Source: UBA5078 sp033721235 | GTDB lineage: Bacteria; Pseudomonadota; Gammaproteobacteria; Pseudomonadales; Pseudohongiellaceae | NCBI GenBank assembly: GCA_033721235.1 | Contig: JAWWAY010000003.1 | Span: 207,268-271,267, forward strand | Reading direction: 5' to 3' | DNA length: 64,000 nt | Shown here: positions 52,712 to 62,178 of the stretch, in pieces | Position numbering within the stretch: the stretch's first letter is position 1 | Layout of the letters: each line of letters begins with the position of its first letter | Made by a program: the position numbers and the translations under genes | The notes under the pieces: generated by a model | Told to the model about the DNA's origin: nothing | Databases searched by the model: none | What the model saw: only the letters and a program-made list of their open reading frames with translations

Positions 52712-53578
52712 TTGCGAATTCTAGTTTCTGTAATAGTGCCGACTTACAAAGATTGGGATCGGGCTAAGCTTTGCATCGACGCGCTTTACCAACAGACGGC
52801 AGATCTTCGAAATGTTGAGATTATTCTTGTTAACAATGATCCGAATGCAACCCTTCCGGAGTGGACATCAAAAATTTCCAGCCTAATATGTATAACGGAA
52901 GGTAAGCCAGGGTCCTATTCAGCTCGAAACGCAGGAGCAAGACGTGCTAACGGCGATATATTTGCGTTTACAGATTCAGATTGTATTCCTAGCTCTAACT
53001 GGATAGAGGTCATTTTAGAGAGTTTTAGTAACCGTAATTTAGAACTTCTCTCGGGAAAGGTTCAGATTATAGCTAAAGATCAGTATTCCATAAGAGCGAT
53101 TGAAGCATATGATATTGCTGTAGGCATTAGACAAGATGTTTATGCTAAGAAGGGGACTGCTGCGACTGCTAATCTCGTATGTCGGAGAAATGTTTTTGCC
53201 TCCGTAGGTGGCTTTGATGAAGAGCGATTATCAGGTGGTGACACTGATTTTTGCAAACGATTGAGAGCTCTCGGCGTTAGTCTCACTTATGCGCCTTCTT
53301 TACTCGTCTTGCACCCTGCTAGAAGCAGTTGGTCAGAGATTGCAGGCAAAGCGAGGCGGCTCGCTGGGAGTCGCGCCACTACAAAAGGTAAGGAGTTCTA
53401 TCGATTTCTATTCTCAGTTCTAATGCCACCTGTTGTTAGGGCAAAGCTGATTATCACATGCTCGAACCTCTCTTTCACACAGAAACTGAAAGCTTTGCTT
53501 ATCCTCATTTCGCTTAAGTTCGTACAGGTTGTTGAGTTCTTTAATGTTTTGGTGTTTGGCAAACAGAAAGTCCGATAG
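52712..53578 (+). CDS. Glycosyltransferase family 2
   Basis: 288 aa GT-A enzyme: SVIVPTYKDWDRAKLCIDAL, the nucleotide-sugar region GSYSARNAGARRANGDIFAFTDSDCIPS with the DSD metal motif, and GGFDEERLSGGDTDFCKRLRALG. The C-terminal 70 residues carry hydrophobic stretches. TTG start follows the previous stop directly. Linkage unknown. Confidence 0.85.
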   Translation: MRILVSVIVPTYKDWDRAKLCIDALYQQTADLRNVEIILVNNDPNATLPEWTSKISSLICITEGKPGSYSARNAGARRANGDIFAFTDSDCIPSSNWIEVILESFSNRNLELLSGKVQIIAKDQYSIRAIEAYDIAVGIRQDVYAKKGTAATANLVCRRNVFASVGGFDEERLSGGDTDFCKRLRALGVSLTYAPSLLVLHPARSSWSEIAGKARRLAGSRATTKGKEFYRFLFSVLMPPVVRAKLIITCSNLSFTQKLKALLILISLKFVQVVEFFNVLVFGKQKVR

Positions 53579-53598
53579 CCGAGGAAGATTGTTCTGAA

Positions 53599-54897
53599 AT
53601 GAGTTATTTTCTATATTTTCTTTTTTTGTGCATTTTTGGAGCCGTTTTCTCGCTCCTATTCTTCCCAAGAGTTAGAGCATTTAGTCTTGCCTTTTTTATA
53701 TTCTCTAGCGCATTTATAACAAGGTTGTTCGGTATTGTTGCAAACGAGTACTTCGGATTTTTCGATGCTAAGTTAGCTAGCAGTTTACCGGTAATAAACT
53801 ACGCTACACTTACCGGTGATGGAACGTACTGGAATGGAAATTTCGCGCTTCAAACTGTACTTAATATACCTGGATTCTTGATAGTAGATCCCAATGTATA
53901 CGTGTTATTAATGACAAATGCGTTTGTTGGGGCTCTTGCTTTCTTGCCATTGTTGTACGTAATGAAAAAAAATGACATGGAGAATACGGGTATTATACTT
54001 AGCCTTATTGTGAGCTTTCTACCTTCTGCGTTCAATTTTTCCATCTTCGCTTTAAGGGACGTACTTCTTTTTTCCGCGGTAATCTGGTACTGCGCGGCCA
54101 TTATTGGACTTTGGTATTCGCGCAAAATAGGCATATCGATTGTATATTTTCTAATTAGCATTGCGTCTTTATCTAGTATTGCAAGTATGCGAATTGAGCT
54201 CTTTGCATTCGTGTTAGTGCCGTTTTTTGGTTTTTTCTTCTATAGGTTTTTTCTGGTTAGATCGTCAGATCGTTTAGTCGCTAGAAAAAACGCTACGACC
54301 CGTGTAGCGTTTTTTGGGTTAATAGCAATTCTGATTACAGCACTAAGTGTTCCTAGTTTATATACAATAGTAGTCCGTCAAGTTAATAGAGAGGGGGCCA
54401 GTCCGATTGAGCTTGTAGAGATTGCAGCGACACAAAGATTTATGCGCGCAGCCTCAGGCGGCGGCGGGAGAAGTAATATAGTTGATGTCGCAACCTACCA
54501 AGGATTGCCATGGTATGCACGCTGGAGTTTGCAAACTGTAGGGTTGGTTATCACCCCCTTTCCTTGGCAAGTAACCAATCCGGCAAGATTGCTTGCCTTT
54601 CTAGATTCACTCATATTGATTTGGATGCTTGCCTATGTTGTTATACGCCGAAGGAGCGCGCTACTTCGTGATGTTTCCAGTCCCTATTTTTGGTTCTTTA
54701 TTACATATGTCTTGGGTATTTTGATTATGGGAGTGGTCGTAGTAAATGCTGGAAATGCGTTCCGTATGCGTTTGCCGCTGTTACCGTTCTTGTTTATCCC
54801 CTTCTGCGTGATGTATCTACAGAGTAAGAAAGCAAGTCTTGATGGTCGGACTAAGTCTAAGGATTTAATGGAGAGGCAATCCAGCATTGAAAGTTGA
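53599..54897 (+). CDS. Polytopic membrane protein, Wzy-like polysaccharide polymerase candidate
   Basis: 432 aa, about ten hydrophobic segments, one long external loop around residues 255-305 (RQVNREGASPIELVEIAATQRFMRAASGGG). The shape and place among glycosyltransferases suit a Wzy polymerase that joins repeat units in the periplasm; Wzy proteins share little sequence. It ends with an 11-base overlap with the first sulfotransferase. Confidence 0.6.
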   Translation: MSYFLYFLFLCIFGAVFSLLFFPRVRAFSLAFFIFSSAFITRLFGIVANEYFGFFDAKLASSLPVINYATLTGDGTYWNGNFALQTVLNIPGFLIVDPNVYVLLMTNAFVGALAFLPLLYVMKKNDMENTGIILSLIVSFLPSAFNFSIFALRDVLLFSAVIWYCAAIIGLWYSRKIGISIVYFLISIASLSSIASMRIELFAFVLVPFFGFFFYRFFLVRSSDRLVARKNATTRVAFFGLIAILITALSVPSLYTIVVRQVNREGASPIELVEIAATQRFMRAASGGGGRSNIVDVATYQGLPWYARWSLQTVGLVITPFPWQVTNPARLLAFLDSLILIWMLAYVVIRRRSALLRDVSSPYFWFFITYVLGILIMGVVVVNAGNAFRMRLPLLPFLFIPFCVMYLQSKKASLDGRTKSKDLMERQSSIES

Positions 54898-55735
54898 TTT
54901 TGCCGGCATTGGCCCAGGTAAATCGGGTACTACTTGGGTTTATTCTGTGCTTAGTAAACACCCACAAGTCAGTATATGTAGAGTAAAGGAAAGTAATTTC
55001 TTTAACGATGAGTACGGCCGTGGATTTGATTGGTATCACAGATTGTTTGATTTCACTGATAGCTCAAAAATAACAGGTGAAGTTAGTAATACCTATATTT
55101 TTTCACCCGAAGCGGCTGAGCGAATATCACGCTACAGTAGCGATATTAAACTTTTTTCCATACTAAGAGATCCGTTAGAACGTGCTGTGTCGCATTATAT
55201 GTTCTTAATTAGAAATGGAGCGCAATTTTCTTCATTTTCTAGTGCGATAGAGTCTCGTCCTGATCTTATGTCTAGAGGCCTATACTTTTCTCATCTACAG
55301 CCATACCTAACGCTATTCTCTAAAGATCAATTGTTTATTGATGTGTTCGAGAATATAAAGTCTGAGCCACAAGGGCTGATGAATCGACTTACCATGTTTC
55401 TTGGCATAGAGAACATAGAGATTGTCCAAGCGCAAGCAGAGCAATTTTCGGCTTCCAAACCCAGAAGCGCAATTCTCGCACGAATTGTTAAACGGGGAGC
55501 ACTACTGGTTAGAGCCCTCGGTTTGCCAGTGCTTGTAGAGAAGGTTAAAAGGTCGAGGGCAAGTAAGGTCTTATACGTTAAATCCTCTTATGACGTCGTT
55601 AATGTATGTGGTGATAATTTGCAAACTTATGTAGATTATTTTAGAGAAGATGTACATAACATGTCGTCAATCCTTGAAGTGGATTTAGAGAAGCTGTGGT
55701 TCGATAAGTATAAGGGTGTAGATATACCAAAATGA
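54887..55735 (+). CDS. Sulfotransferase 1 (PAPS-dependent)
   Basis: 282 aa. The 5'-phosphosulfate loop is K12-S-G-T-T-W17 (GPGKSGTTWVYSVL); the 3'-phosphate site is Arg94 and Ser102 in SILRDPLERAVSHYMF. A glycan-sulfating role is inferred from the setting. Start is TTG at 54887, inside the end of the preceding polymerase gene. The stop overlaps the second sulfotransferase (ATGA). Confidence 0.85.
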   Translation: MKVDFAGIGPGKSGTTWVYSVLSKHPQVSICRVKESNFFNDEYGRGFDWYHRLFDFTDSSKITGEVSNTYIFSPEAAERISRYSSDIKLFSILRDPLERAVSHYMFLIRNGAQFSSFSSAIESRPDLMSRGLYFSHLQPYLTLFSKDQLFIDVFENIKSEPQGLMNRLTMFLGIENIEIVQAQAEQFSASKPRSAILARIVKRGALLVRALGLPVLVEKVKRSRASKVLYVKSSYDVVNVCGDNLQTYVDYFREDVHNMSSILEVDLEKLWFDKYKGVDIPK

Positions 55736-56559
55736 GTGACGCGGGGCCGGATTTTATAGTTGTAGGCGCTCAGAAATCAGGGACTACGAAGCTTTATCAT
55801 TTATTGCATAAGCATGAGGGTGTATTTCTCCCTACATTGAGAAAGGAGATTAACTTTTTTAATCGCCACTATTCACGCGGTAGGGCGTGGTATGAGTCGT
55901 TGTTTAGTAGTGGTAAGATTGCCAATCGTACTTGCGGAGAGGTGTCTCCCGAGTACATGAGTTCGCGCGAATACCTTGATCGCATTGCTCTTGATTATCC
56001 GAAAGTTAAGATAGTTATTTTGCTTAGGAATCCCATTGAAAGATCGCTATCTCACTACAAACACTATATACGAACGCGTAACATAACGGAGAGTTTTGAA
56101 GACGCCTGTCAGAAATACCCAGAGATACTCTCATGGAGCAAGTATGCCGATAAATTAAAGTACATTAACTCTAGATTCGCAAGCTCTTCAGTTCGGGTTG
56201 TATTTTTTGAGGAGTTTACAACTAAGCTTGAAGATGAAAGTAAAGCGCTTTTTGAGTTCTTAGGGCTAAACACAGCTGTTAGTTTTCCTAGCGGAAATGA
56301 GACAAACTATTCCTTCTATCTCCCGAAGTATCCTCGTTTATATACTTGGACTAGAAAGCTAGGTTCAGTTCTTAGTCGGGTTGGTTTAGATAGGCTTAAG
56401 AATCGTATAAAGCCTTTGTGGATTTCCTTACTGGGGAGAAGAGAAGCGGTAGAGATAGAGTTGTCTGCTGCGTCCAGAGCATCGCTGGTTTCATACTTTC
56501 AGTATGATATTGATTATGTACGAGAACATTACCAAAAGGACGAAAGCTTTTGGCTGTGA
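55732..56559 (+). CDS. Sulfotransferase 2 (PAPS-dependent)
   Basis: 275 aa, related in layout to its upstream neighbour: VVGAQKSGTTKLYHLL (5' loop, Lys15 to Thr19) and LLRNPIERSLSHYKHY (Arg99, Ser107). Sequence differs enough that the two likely sulfate different positions. The C-terminal region is basic. ATG at 55732. Confidence 0.85.
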   Translation: MSDAGPDFIVVGAQKSGTTKLYHLLHKHEGVFLPTLRKEINFFNRHYSRGRAWYESLFSSGKIANRTCGEVSPEYMSSREYLDRIALDYPKVKIVILLRNPIERSLSHYKHYIRTRNITESFEDACQKYPEILSWSKYADKLKYINSRFASSSVRVVFFEEFTTKLEDESKALFEFLGLNTAVSFPSGNETNYSFYLPKYPRLYTWTRKLGSVLSRVGLDRLKNRIKPLWISLLGRREAVEIELSAASRASLVSYFQYDIDYVREHYQKDESFWL

Positions 56560-56620
56560 AATCAATTAGCGCACAGGTCTCTACACGTGAGTATGGTTTT
56601 GAAACGTTGTCCGTGATTCG

Positions 56621-57721
56621 ATGAAAGTAGCTCACATAATTGGTAACTTCGATAAAGACCGAGGCGGCGCTCAAAAGGTCGTAAAGAGTTTATGCAATCT
56701 CGGAGTTCAAAACGGATTCTCACATGAAGTTCTTCATTTTTTTGGTAATGGGAGTCTAAAGGATGAGCTCACTAGTGGTGTGAAATGTAAGAGCCTTTCA
56801 GGGTCTACTGCGTGGGATCTTCGACTATTTAGTAGACTAGCGGCGGCACTAAGATCTTCAGAACCAGATATTGTTCATGTTCACTCTCCGATTGCAGGGT
56901 TATATTCTAGGATTAATGCGACCGCAATGAATATTCCTATAGTCTCATCCGTTCATAGTACTTCATACCCATTTCTCCACCGATTGGCTGAACGCGGTGG
57001 GATAGATAGATCGCGATATGTGGTAGCTGTTAGCGAAAGTGCCGCTCAGTTTGCAGAGTTCTCACTTGGCGTGTCGAAAAGCAAGCTATGCGTTATACAT
57101 AATGGCGTGAACCTAGATGAGATCAAGTACAGTAGTAATTCAGTACATCGAAGTGATTTTGGCCTTAACGAAGCGGATTTAGTTCTGTGCAATATTGGTC
57201 GACATACTCACGCAAAAGGGCTCGATATCCTAATTCGGACTTTACCTAATATTCTAGCCGTTCGGGCTGATATAAAGCTTTTGTTAGTAGGTAGCGGCGA
57301 CAGTACTTGTGATTTGGTTAAATTATGTGAGGAGCTTGGACTTTCTGACAAAGTCATATTCGCTGGCGCTAGAAGTGATGTCTACAGCATTCTCGAGCTT
57401 GCGGATATCTGTGTTTTCCCATCCCGTTGGGAAGGCTTCGGATTAGCAGCTGTAGAAGCCGTCGTTAAGGGGAAGTCAGTTCTTGTAAGCGATCTTCCGG
57501 TTTTTCATGAAGTACTTGGAGACCGCGTTGGCTACTTTCAGCTCTCTGATCAGGATGTGGCGAGGAGTATTTTATCAGAATTGAATTACATTGATGGAAT
57601 AAGTTCTAGCGAGATAGTCGAATGCAAAGATCGAGATGAAAAATTCAGTGATCGCTATATGGTTCAAGCCTATGAGGCTGTCTACTGTAAAGCGGTGGCA
57701 CTAAATAGGACGAGAAATTGA
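56621..57721 (+). CDS. Glycosyltransferase family 4
   Basis: 366 aa retaining GT-B enzyme. HIIGNFDKDRGGAQKVVKSL (N-terminal acceptor side), VIHNGVNLDEIKY, and the donor-binding E-x7-E region FPSRWEGFGLAAVEAVVKGKSVLVSDLPVFHEVLG. Linkage unknown. It has a 61-base gap upstream and is followed by the epimerase. Confidence 0.88.
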   Translation: MKVAHIIGNFDKDRGGAQKVVKSLCNLGVQNGFSHEVLHFFGNGSLKDELTSGVKCKSLSGSTAWDLRLFSRLAAALRSSEPDIVHVHSPIAGLYSRINATAMNIPIVSSVHSTSYPFLHRLAERGGIDRSRYVVAVSESAAQFAEFSLGVSKSKLCVIHNGVNLDEIKYSSNSVHRSDFGLNEADLVLCNIGRHTHAKGLDILIRTLPNILAVRADIKLLLVGSGDSTCDLVKLCEELGLSDKVIFAGARSDVYSILELADICVFPSRWEGFGLAAVEAVVKGKSVLVSDLPVFHEVLGDRVGYFQLSDQDVARSILSELNYIDGISSSEIVECKDRDEKFSDRYMVQAYEAVYCKAVALNRTRN

Positions 57722-57734
57722 CGTTGGGAGAGTA

Positions 57735-58721
57735 TTGTTGATAACTATAGTTGGTGGTTCGGGCTTTATTGGTACCAGGCTCGCCCGCCTGTTCCAATCT
57801 AACGGGCTTGATTTTCAAATAGTAGATAAACGTGTTAGTAAATCCTTTCCTGATCGAACAAAAGTTATAGACATTCGAGATAGAAATGCGCTATCAAAAG
57901 GGCTAAAAGGAACGACGGTTATTGTCAATCTAGCAGCCGAGCATCGTGACGATGTATCGCCAAAAAGTCTGTACGATGAGGTTAATGTCGAAGGTTCACG
58001 CAATGTATGCTCAGCGGCCGAAGCGAATAACGTTAATACCATAGTATTTACAAGTTCTGTAGCTATATACGGTTTCGCACCTCTAGGCACTGATGAGTCT
58101 GGCACCCCGAATCCTTTTAACGATTACGGGCGCACGAAGTATGAGGCCGAAGGTATATACTCGAACTGGTACTCACAAGATGTAGATGCGAGGCGATTGA
58201 TAATATTGAGGCCCACAGTGGTTTTTGGTGAGGGAAACAGAGGTAACGTTTTTAACTTATTGAAGCAAATTGCTAGTGGTAAGTTTGCAATGATAGGCAA
58301 CGGTCAGAACGTTAAATCGATGGCATACGTAGAAAATATCGTTTCATTTATTCAATTTAGTTTAAGTTTTTCAACAGGGAAGCACTGCTATAACTATATA
58401 GACAAACCTGACTTCAGTATGAATCAACTGGTCGAAAACGTTTGCGATATATTAAGGACGAAGAAAAAGAATCTGCGAGTTCCTTATGCTATAGGTTATA
58501 TAGTGGGTGGGGCGTTTGATTTGGCTTCTAAAATCACTTCTCAGAAATTTGCGATTAGTCGGATAAGAGTAAAAAAATTTTGTAGTAATAGTATGTTTAA
58601 CTCGTCAATTTCGACTACTGGGTTTGTTGCTCCGGTTTCGTTAGAAGAGGCTTTGCGGAAAACCGTAACCTATGAGTTTATCGAAAATAACAAGGATAAA
58701 GAGGTCTTCTACACAGAATGA
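57735..58721 (+). CDS. NAD-dependent epimerase/dehydratase
   Basis: 328 aa extended SDR: GGSGFIGTRLARLF, NLAAEHRDD, SSVAIYG and YGRTKYEAEGIY (Tyr-x3-Lys). Two TTG codons stand at the start (57735 and 57738). The family acts on nucleotide sugars; the substrate is unknown. Overlaps the following glycosyltransferase by 4 bases. Confidence 0.8.
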   Translation: MLITIVGGSGFIGTRLARLFQSNGLDFQIVDKRVSKSFPDRTKVIDIRDRNALSKGLKGTTVIVNLAAEHRDDVSPKSLYDEVNVEGSRNVCSAAEANNVNTIVFTSSVAIYGFAPLGTDESGTPNPFNDYGRTKYEAEGIYSNWYSQDVDARRLIILRPTVVFGEGNRGNVFNLLKQIASGKFAMIGNGQNVKSMAYVENIVSFIQFSLSFSTGKHCYNYIDKPDFSMNQLVENVCDILRTKKKNLRVPYAIGYIVGGAFDLASKITSQKFAISRIRVKKFCSNSMFNSSISTTGFVAPVSLEEALRKTVTYEFIENNKDKEVFYTE

Positions 58722-59860
58722 CGATGCAAAGTCCTGTTATATCAATCGTATATAACACGGCATTCTATGTGTATAAATTTCGGGTAAATCTGATTAAAGC
58801 CTTGCAAAGCCAAGGGTATGTTGTCGCAGTGATTAGTCCTGTTGACTCGTACGTTGATGAGTTGAAAGAACTTGGCGTGCTGCATTACCCGATCAGAATG
58901 TCGCAATATGGTATGAATCCATTTAAAGAGATGGCGACTACTTGGCAGTTGTTCCGATTGTTTCAAAAATTGAAGCCAGTATGCTCGCTACACTACACAA
59001 TCAAACCCAATATATTTGGCAGTCTTGCTGCTCGATTTGCTGGGGTGCCTGTAATTAACAATATAGCTGGTGCAGGGCGGGCCTTTAGCGAGAAGCAGTC
59101 AATGTTGTCGCGAGTAGTATCCGTTCTCTATAAGTTGGCGCTGAGTCGTTCGTACAAAGTATTTTTTCAGAATCGCGATGACTTGAGCCAATTTACTGAG
59201 AATGGATTGGTATCTGCGAGTATCGTTGAAAGAATACCGGGTTCAGGGGTAGATCTAGAGAGATTCCAGAAACATTCTCAGAAAGACGATTCATCTTCAT
59301 TTAAGTTCTTGTTCATCGGTAGACTATTGTACGAGAAAGGGGTTTTGGACTTTCTCAATGCAGCCAAAAGGGTTTTGGACGAGCAACACGCACAAAATGT
59401 GGTTTTTGAGCTAGTAGGGGAGCGTGATGATGCCCCAGGATTTATCAGTTTGGATGAACTTGCATCATTCATAAACTCACCAAGGTTTATGTATAAAGGA
59501 ACGGTTTCTCCAGACTCTATTCCTTCAATACTAAGTCGAGCTGACTGCGTAGTTCTTCCATCGTACTATCGAGAGGGTGTTCCGCGTACATTATTAGAGG
59601 CTGCTGCAATGGGTGTTCCTATAATCACCACTGATAATGTTGGATGTCGCGATGCTGTGGACGATCGTGTAAATGGATATTTGGTGCCCATCAAGAATCC
59701 CGAAGCTCTTTTCTGCGCGATGACAAAAATTCTTTCTTTGCCAAAAGAATCTTTAAGGAAAATGGGCGCTCAAGGTCGTAAGAAAATGGAAATCGAATTT
59801 TCGGAGAAAATTGTAATCGATGCCTACTTATCTGCTGTTCATTCGGCTACTGACGGATAG
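58718..59860 (+). CDS. Glycosyltransferase family 4 (PglA/CapM-like)
   Basis: 380 aa: SIVYNTAFYVYKFRVNLIKAL, NNIAGAGRAFSEK, RIPGSGVDLERFQ, FLFIGRLLYEKGVLDFLNAAK and VVLPSYYREGVPRTLLEAAAMGVPIITTDNVGCRD. This is the pattern of GT4 enzymes that add the second sugar to undecaprenyl-linked amino sugars. Last gene of the + strand operon; convergent with the FkbM gene, 10 bases on. Confidence 0.88.
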   Translation: MTMQSPVISIVYNTAFYVYKFRVNLIKALQSQGYVVAVISPVDSYVDELKELGVLHYPIRMSQYGMNPFKEMATTWQLFRLFQKLKPVCSLHYTIKPNIFGSLAARFAGVPVINNIAGAGRAFSEKQSMLSRVVSVLYKLALSRSYKVFFQNRDDLSQFTENGLVSASIVERIPGSGVDLERFQKHSQKDDSSSFKFLFIGRLLYEKGVLDFLNAAKRVLDEQHAQNVVFELVGERDDAPGFISLDELASFINSPRFMYKGTVSPDSIPSILSRADCVVLPSYYREGVPRTLLEAAAMGVPIITTDNVGCRDAVDDRVNGYLVPIKNPEALFCAMTKILSLPKESLRKMGAQGRKKMEIEFSEKIVIDAYLSAVHSATDG

Positions 59861-59870
59861 TTTTATACCG

Positions 59871-60794
59871 CTATTTTTCAAGTAACGTTGATATTTTGCG
59901 AAAAACTTTTGCCATTAGTTTTCTTGGCGATCGAAGTTTTCTCTCCTGATACTTGCTAATAGTATCAATGATTCTTGTAATTTTCTCTTTTCCTAAATAA
60001 TCACTGTGCTCTTCTGCTACTTGTTTCGCCGCATTCCCAAATCCGAAAAGGCTCAATATCATGATTTTCTTAATCGCTAAGTCTTTTGGAATACTTTCTC
60101 GAATGAACAGCATCTCGGAACCTATGTACTGTGGTCTGTCGGCAGGCGAAATATTATTTGCATGCTTATGCCTCCAGCGGGACGCGCAGACATTGTCGTA
60201 AACGGTGAATCCATTATCAATAAGCAGTTTTTCTACTTCGCAATGTAAACCTTGCTGCAGATGCACCTCCGAGTGCCATGATTCCACAAGCACGCCTATA
60301 CAGCGTCCTAGGCTGTGGAGAGCACCTTTCAATGCCGGTAGCTCTGCAGAATGAATGTCCAGTTTAATGAAGTGAGGTTCAGGAGCTTCGCCGTTTTTGA
60401 CGACACTATCAATACTTCTAAGTTTAACATCGACTATTCTAGCGGTCTTTCTTAAGGGCCAGCCGTAGCGATCGTCGTACCCTTCCAAAAAAGCTTTATT
60501 AGGTTTGCAAATAGAAGACGCGCTAGCCCCTGTTGCTATGTGAAGGGGAAGCTCTACATCCTCGCTCCAAATACCGCCATCAATGAATATGTCACTGCTT
60601 TCAATACTAACTGTCTCTTTGCCGCGCGGCTCGAATCTTACCGCTTTGACGTGATTTTCGGCCACATCAAATGGGGCTGAAATGCCGCCAGCTGCTCCTC
60701 CATCTATTAAAACTAGTTTTTCCTCTAAAAAAATATCTTGCAAAGTTTTATCTAAGAAAAATACTTTCTCGCGTGATATTGAGTAATTCTTCAT
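59871..60794 (-). CDS. FkbM-family methyltransferase
   Basis: 307 aa. SAM-binding N-terminal part (VLIDGGAAGGISAPFD, VRFEPRG) and the FkbM block FIKLDIHSAELPALKGALHSL. FkbM enzymes O-methylate sugars or polyketides. It is on the opposite strand to the operon, so it is transcribed separately but may tailor the same glycan. Confidence 0.82.
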   Translation of the reverse strand: MKNYSISREKVFFLDKTLQDIFLEEKLVLIDGGAAGGISAPFDVAENHVKAVRFEPRGKETVSIESSDIFIDGGIWSEDVELPLHIATGASASSICKPNKAFLEGYDDRYGWPLRKTARIVDVKLRSIDSVVKNGEAPEPHFIKLDIHSAELPALKGALHSLGRCIGVLVESWHSEVHLQQGLHCEVEKLLIDNGFTVYDNVCASRWRHKHANNISPADRPQYIGSEMLFIRESIPKDLAIKKIMILSLFGFGNAAKQVAEEHSDYLGKEKITRIIDTISKYQERKLRSPRKLMAKVFRKISTLLEK

Positions 60795-60962
60795 TGAGCT
60801 TTCTCATAGACTAAGGAGCGATATATAAATAGTGGAAGCAAGAACCGGTATATTTTAGCTGAATCATAGAGCGTTAGTTACAGCGAATGCTGAGAGTAGC
60901 TCTAGATTCTCTACCATTGTCGTTTTCTTTTCTTACTGAATACTATGTTTTTTCTCTGAGTG

Positions 60963-62018
60963 CTAGGTTTGAATGTAAAAAGTTCTATACCACCCCACAA
61001 ACCTCTCAACTCCAGCCTGCACATCAGTATCTGGCCGATAGTCCAAATCCTCCACCAACTCCGTCACATCTGCATAGGTGACGCTCACATCTCCGGCCTG
61101 CATGGGCATCATGTTTTTCTGTATCTTTTTTCCTAATGCTTTTTCGATGGCTTCGATAAAACTTAATAGTTCTACGGGGTTGTTGTTGCCGATGTTGTAG
61201 ATTTGGTATGGCGCGCTCGAGCTGGCTGGGTCTGGTTGTTTGCCGTCCCAGTTTGCGTTTGCTTTGGCGGGGTTGTCAATTACGCGCACCACGCCTTCGA
61301 TGATGTCGTCGATGTAGGTGAAGTCGCGCTTCATTTTGCCGTGGTTGTACACGTCGATGGCTTTGCCTTCTAGTGCTGCCTTAGTGAATAAGAACAGCGC
61401 CATGTCGGGGCGGCCCCAGGGGCCGTATACGGTGAAGAATCTTAGGCCTGTGGTGGCAATGCCGAACAGGTGGCTATACGTGTGGGCCATTAACTCATTG
61501 GACTTTTTGCTAGCGGCGTACAGGCTGATGGGGTGGTCTACATTGTGGTGTGTTGAGAACGGAATGCTCTCGTTCAAACCGTATACGGAAGAGCTAGAGG
61601 CATAGCAAAGATTATTCACCTTGTAGTGTCGGCAGGCTTCCAGAATATTCACAAAGCCTACGATGTTCGAGTCTACATAGGCATGTGGGTTCTGCAGTGA
61701 ATAACGAACGCCAGCCTGTGCTGCTAGGTTGCACACGGCGTCAAACTGTTCGGTTTCGAACAGATGGTTGATGGTGTCTCGGTCTTCTAATTTTGCCTTA
61801 ATGAAGCGGTAGTTTGGCTGGGTGGAGGAGGGTACCAGCTTGCCTTCTTCTATTGCTTCTCTATCGATGCCGGCTACTGCAAGGCGTCCGTATTTTAGGT
61901 TGACGTCGTAATAGTCGTTGATGCAGTCCAGGCCAACAACCTCGTCACCGCGCGCCAATAGTTTTTGCGCCAAATGAAAGCCTATGAAGCCGGCTGTCCC
62001 TGTTATCAATATCTTCAT
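60963..62018 (-). CDS. UDP-glucuronate 4-epimerase-like nucleotide-sugar epimerase
   Basis: 351 aa: ITGTAGFIGFHLAQKLLARGDEVVGLD, AAQAGVRYSLQNPHAYVDSN, YASSSSVYGLN, YAASKKSNELMAHTYSHLFG (Tyr-x3-Lys), GLRFFTVYGPWGRPDMA and the FTYIDDIIEGVVR tail. This string is typical of the enzymes that turn UDP-GlcA to UDP-GalA. It would add a uronic acid to the glycan. Ends the locus on the minus strand. Confidence 0.9.
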   Translation of the reverse strand: MKILITGTAGFIGFHLAQKLLARGDEVVGLDCINDYYDVNLKYGRLAVAGIDREAIEEGKLVPSSTQPNYRFIKAKLEDRDTINHLFETEQFDAVCNLAAQAGVRYSLQNPHAYVDSNIVGFVNILEACRHYKVNNLCYASSSSVYGLNESIPFSTHHNVDHPISLYAASKKSNELMAHTYSHLFGIATTGLRFFTVYGPWGRPDMALFLFTKAALEGKAIDVYNHGKMKRDFTYIDDIIEGVVRVIDNPAKANANWDGKQPDPASSSAPYQIYNIGNNNPVELLSFIEAIEKALGKKIQKNMMPMQAGDVSVTYADVTELVEDLDYRPDTDVQAGVERFVGWYRTFYIQT

Positions 62019-62178
62019 GTCTTTGCATCAACCTTCAAAAGTTTGCCGTATTCTAGCAGATGTTGGTGAAGAAATGCCGCTCTTGTATGCTTCTTTGATC
62101 GGCAGGGTTTTGCCCTTCGCGCTTTGCTGAATTAATATTGACCTATCTAGTTTTATCCCCTAGCAAAAGGAGTTTGCT

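Noticed and set aside
60887..61081. 64-codon frame overlapping the 3' end of the epimerase
   Set aside because: Mostly antisense to a well-supported gene; the translated composition is that of a shadow frame.
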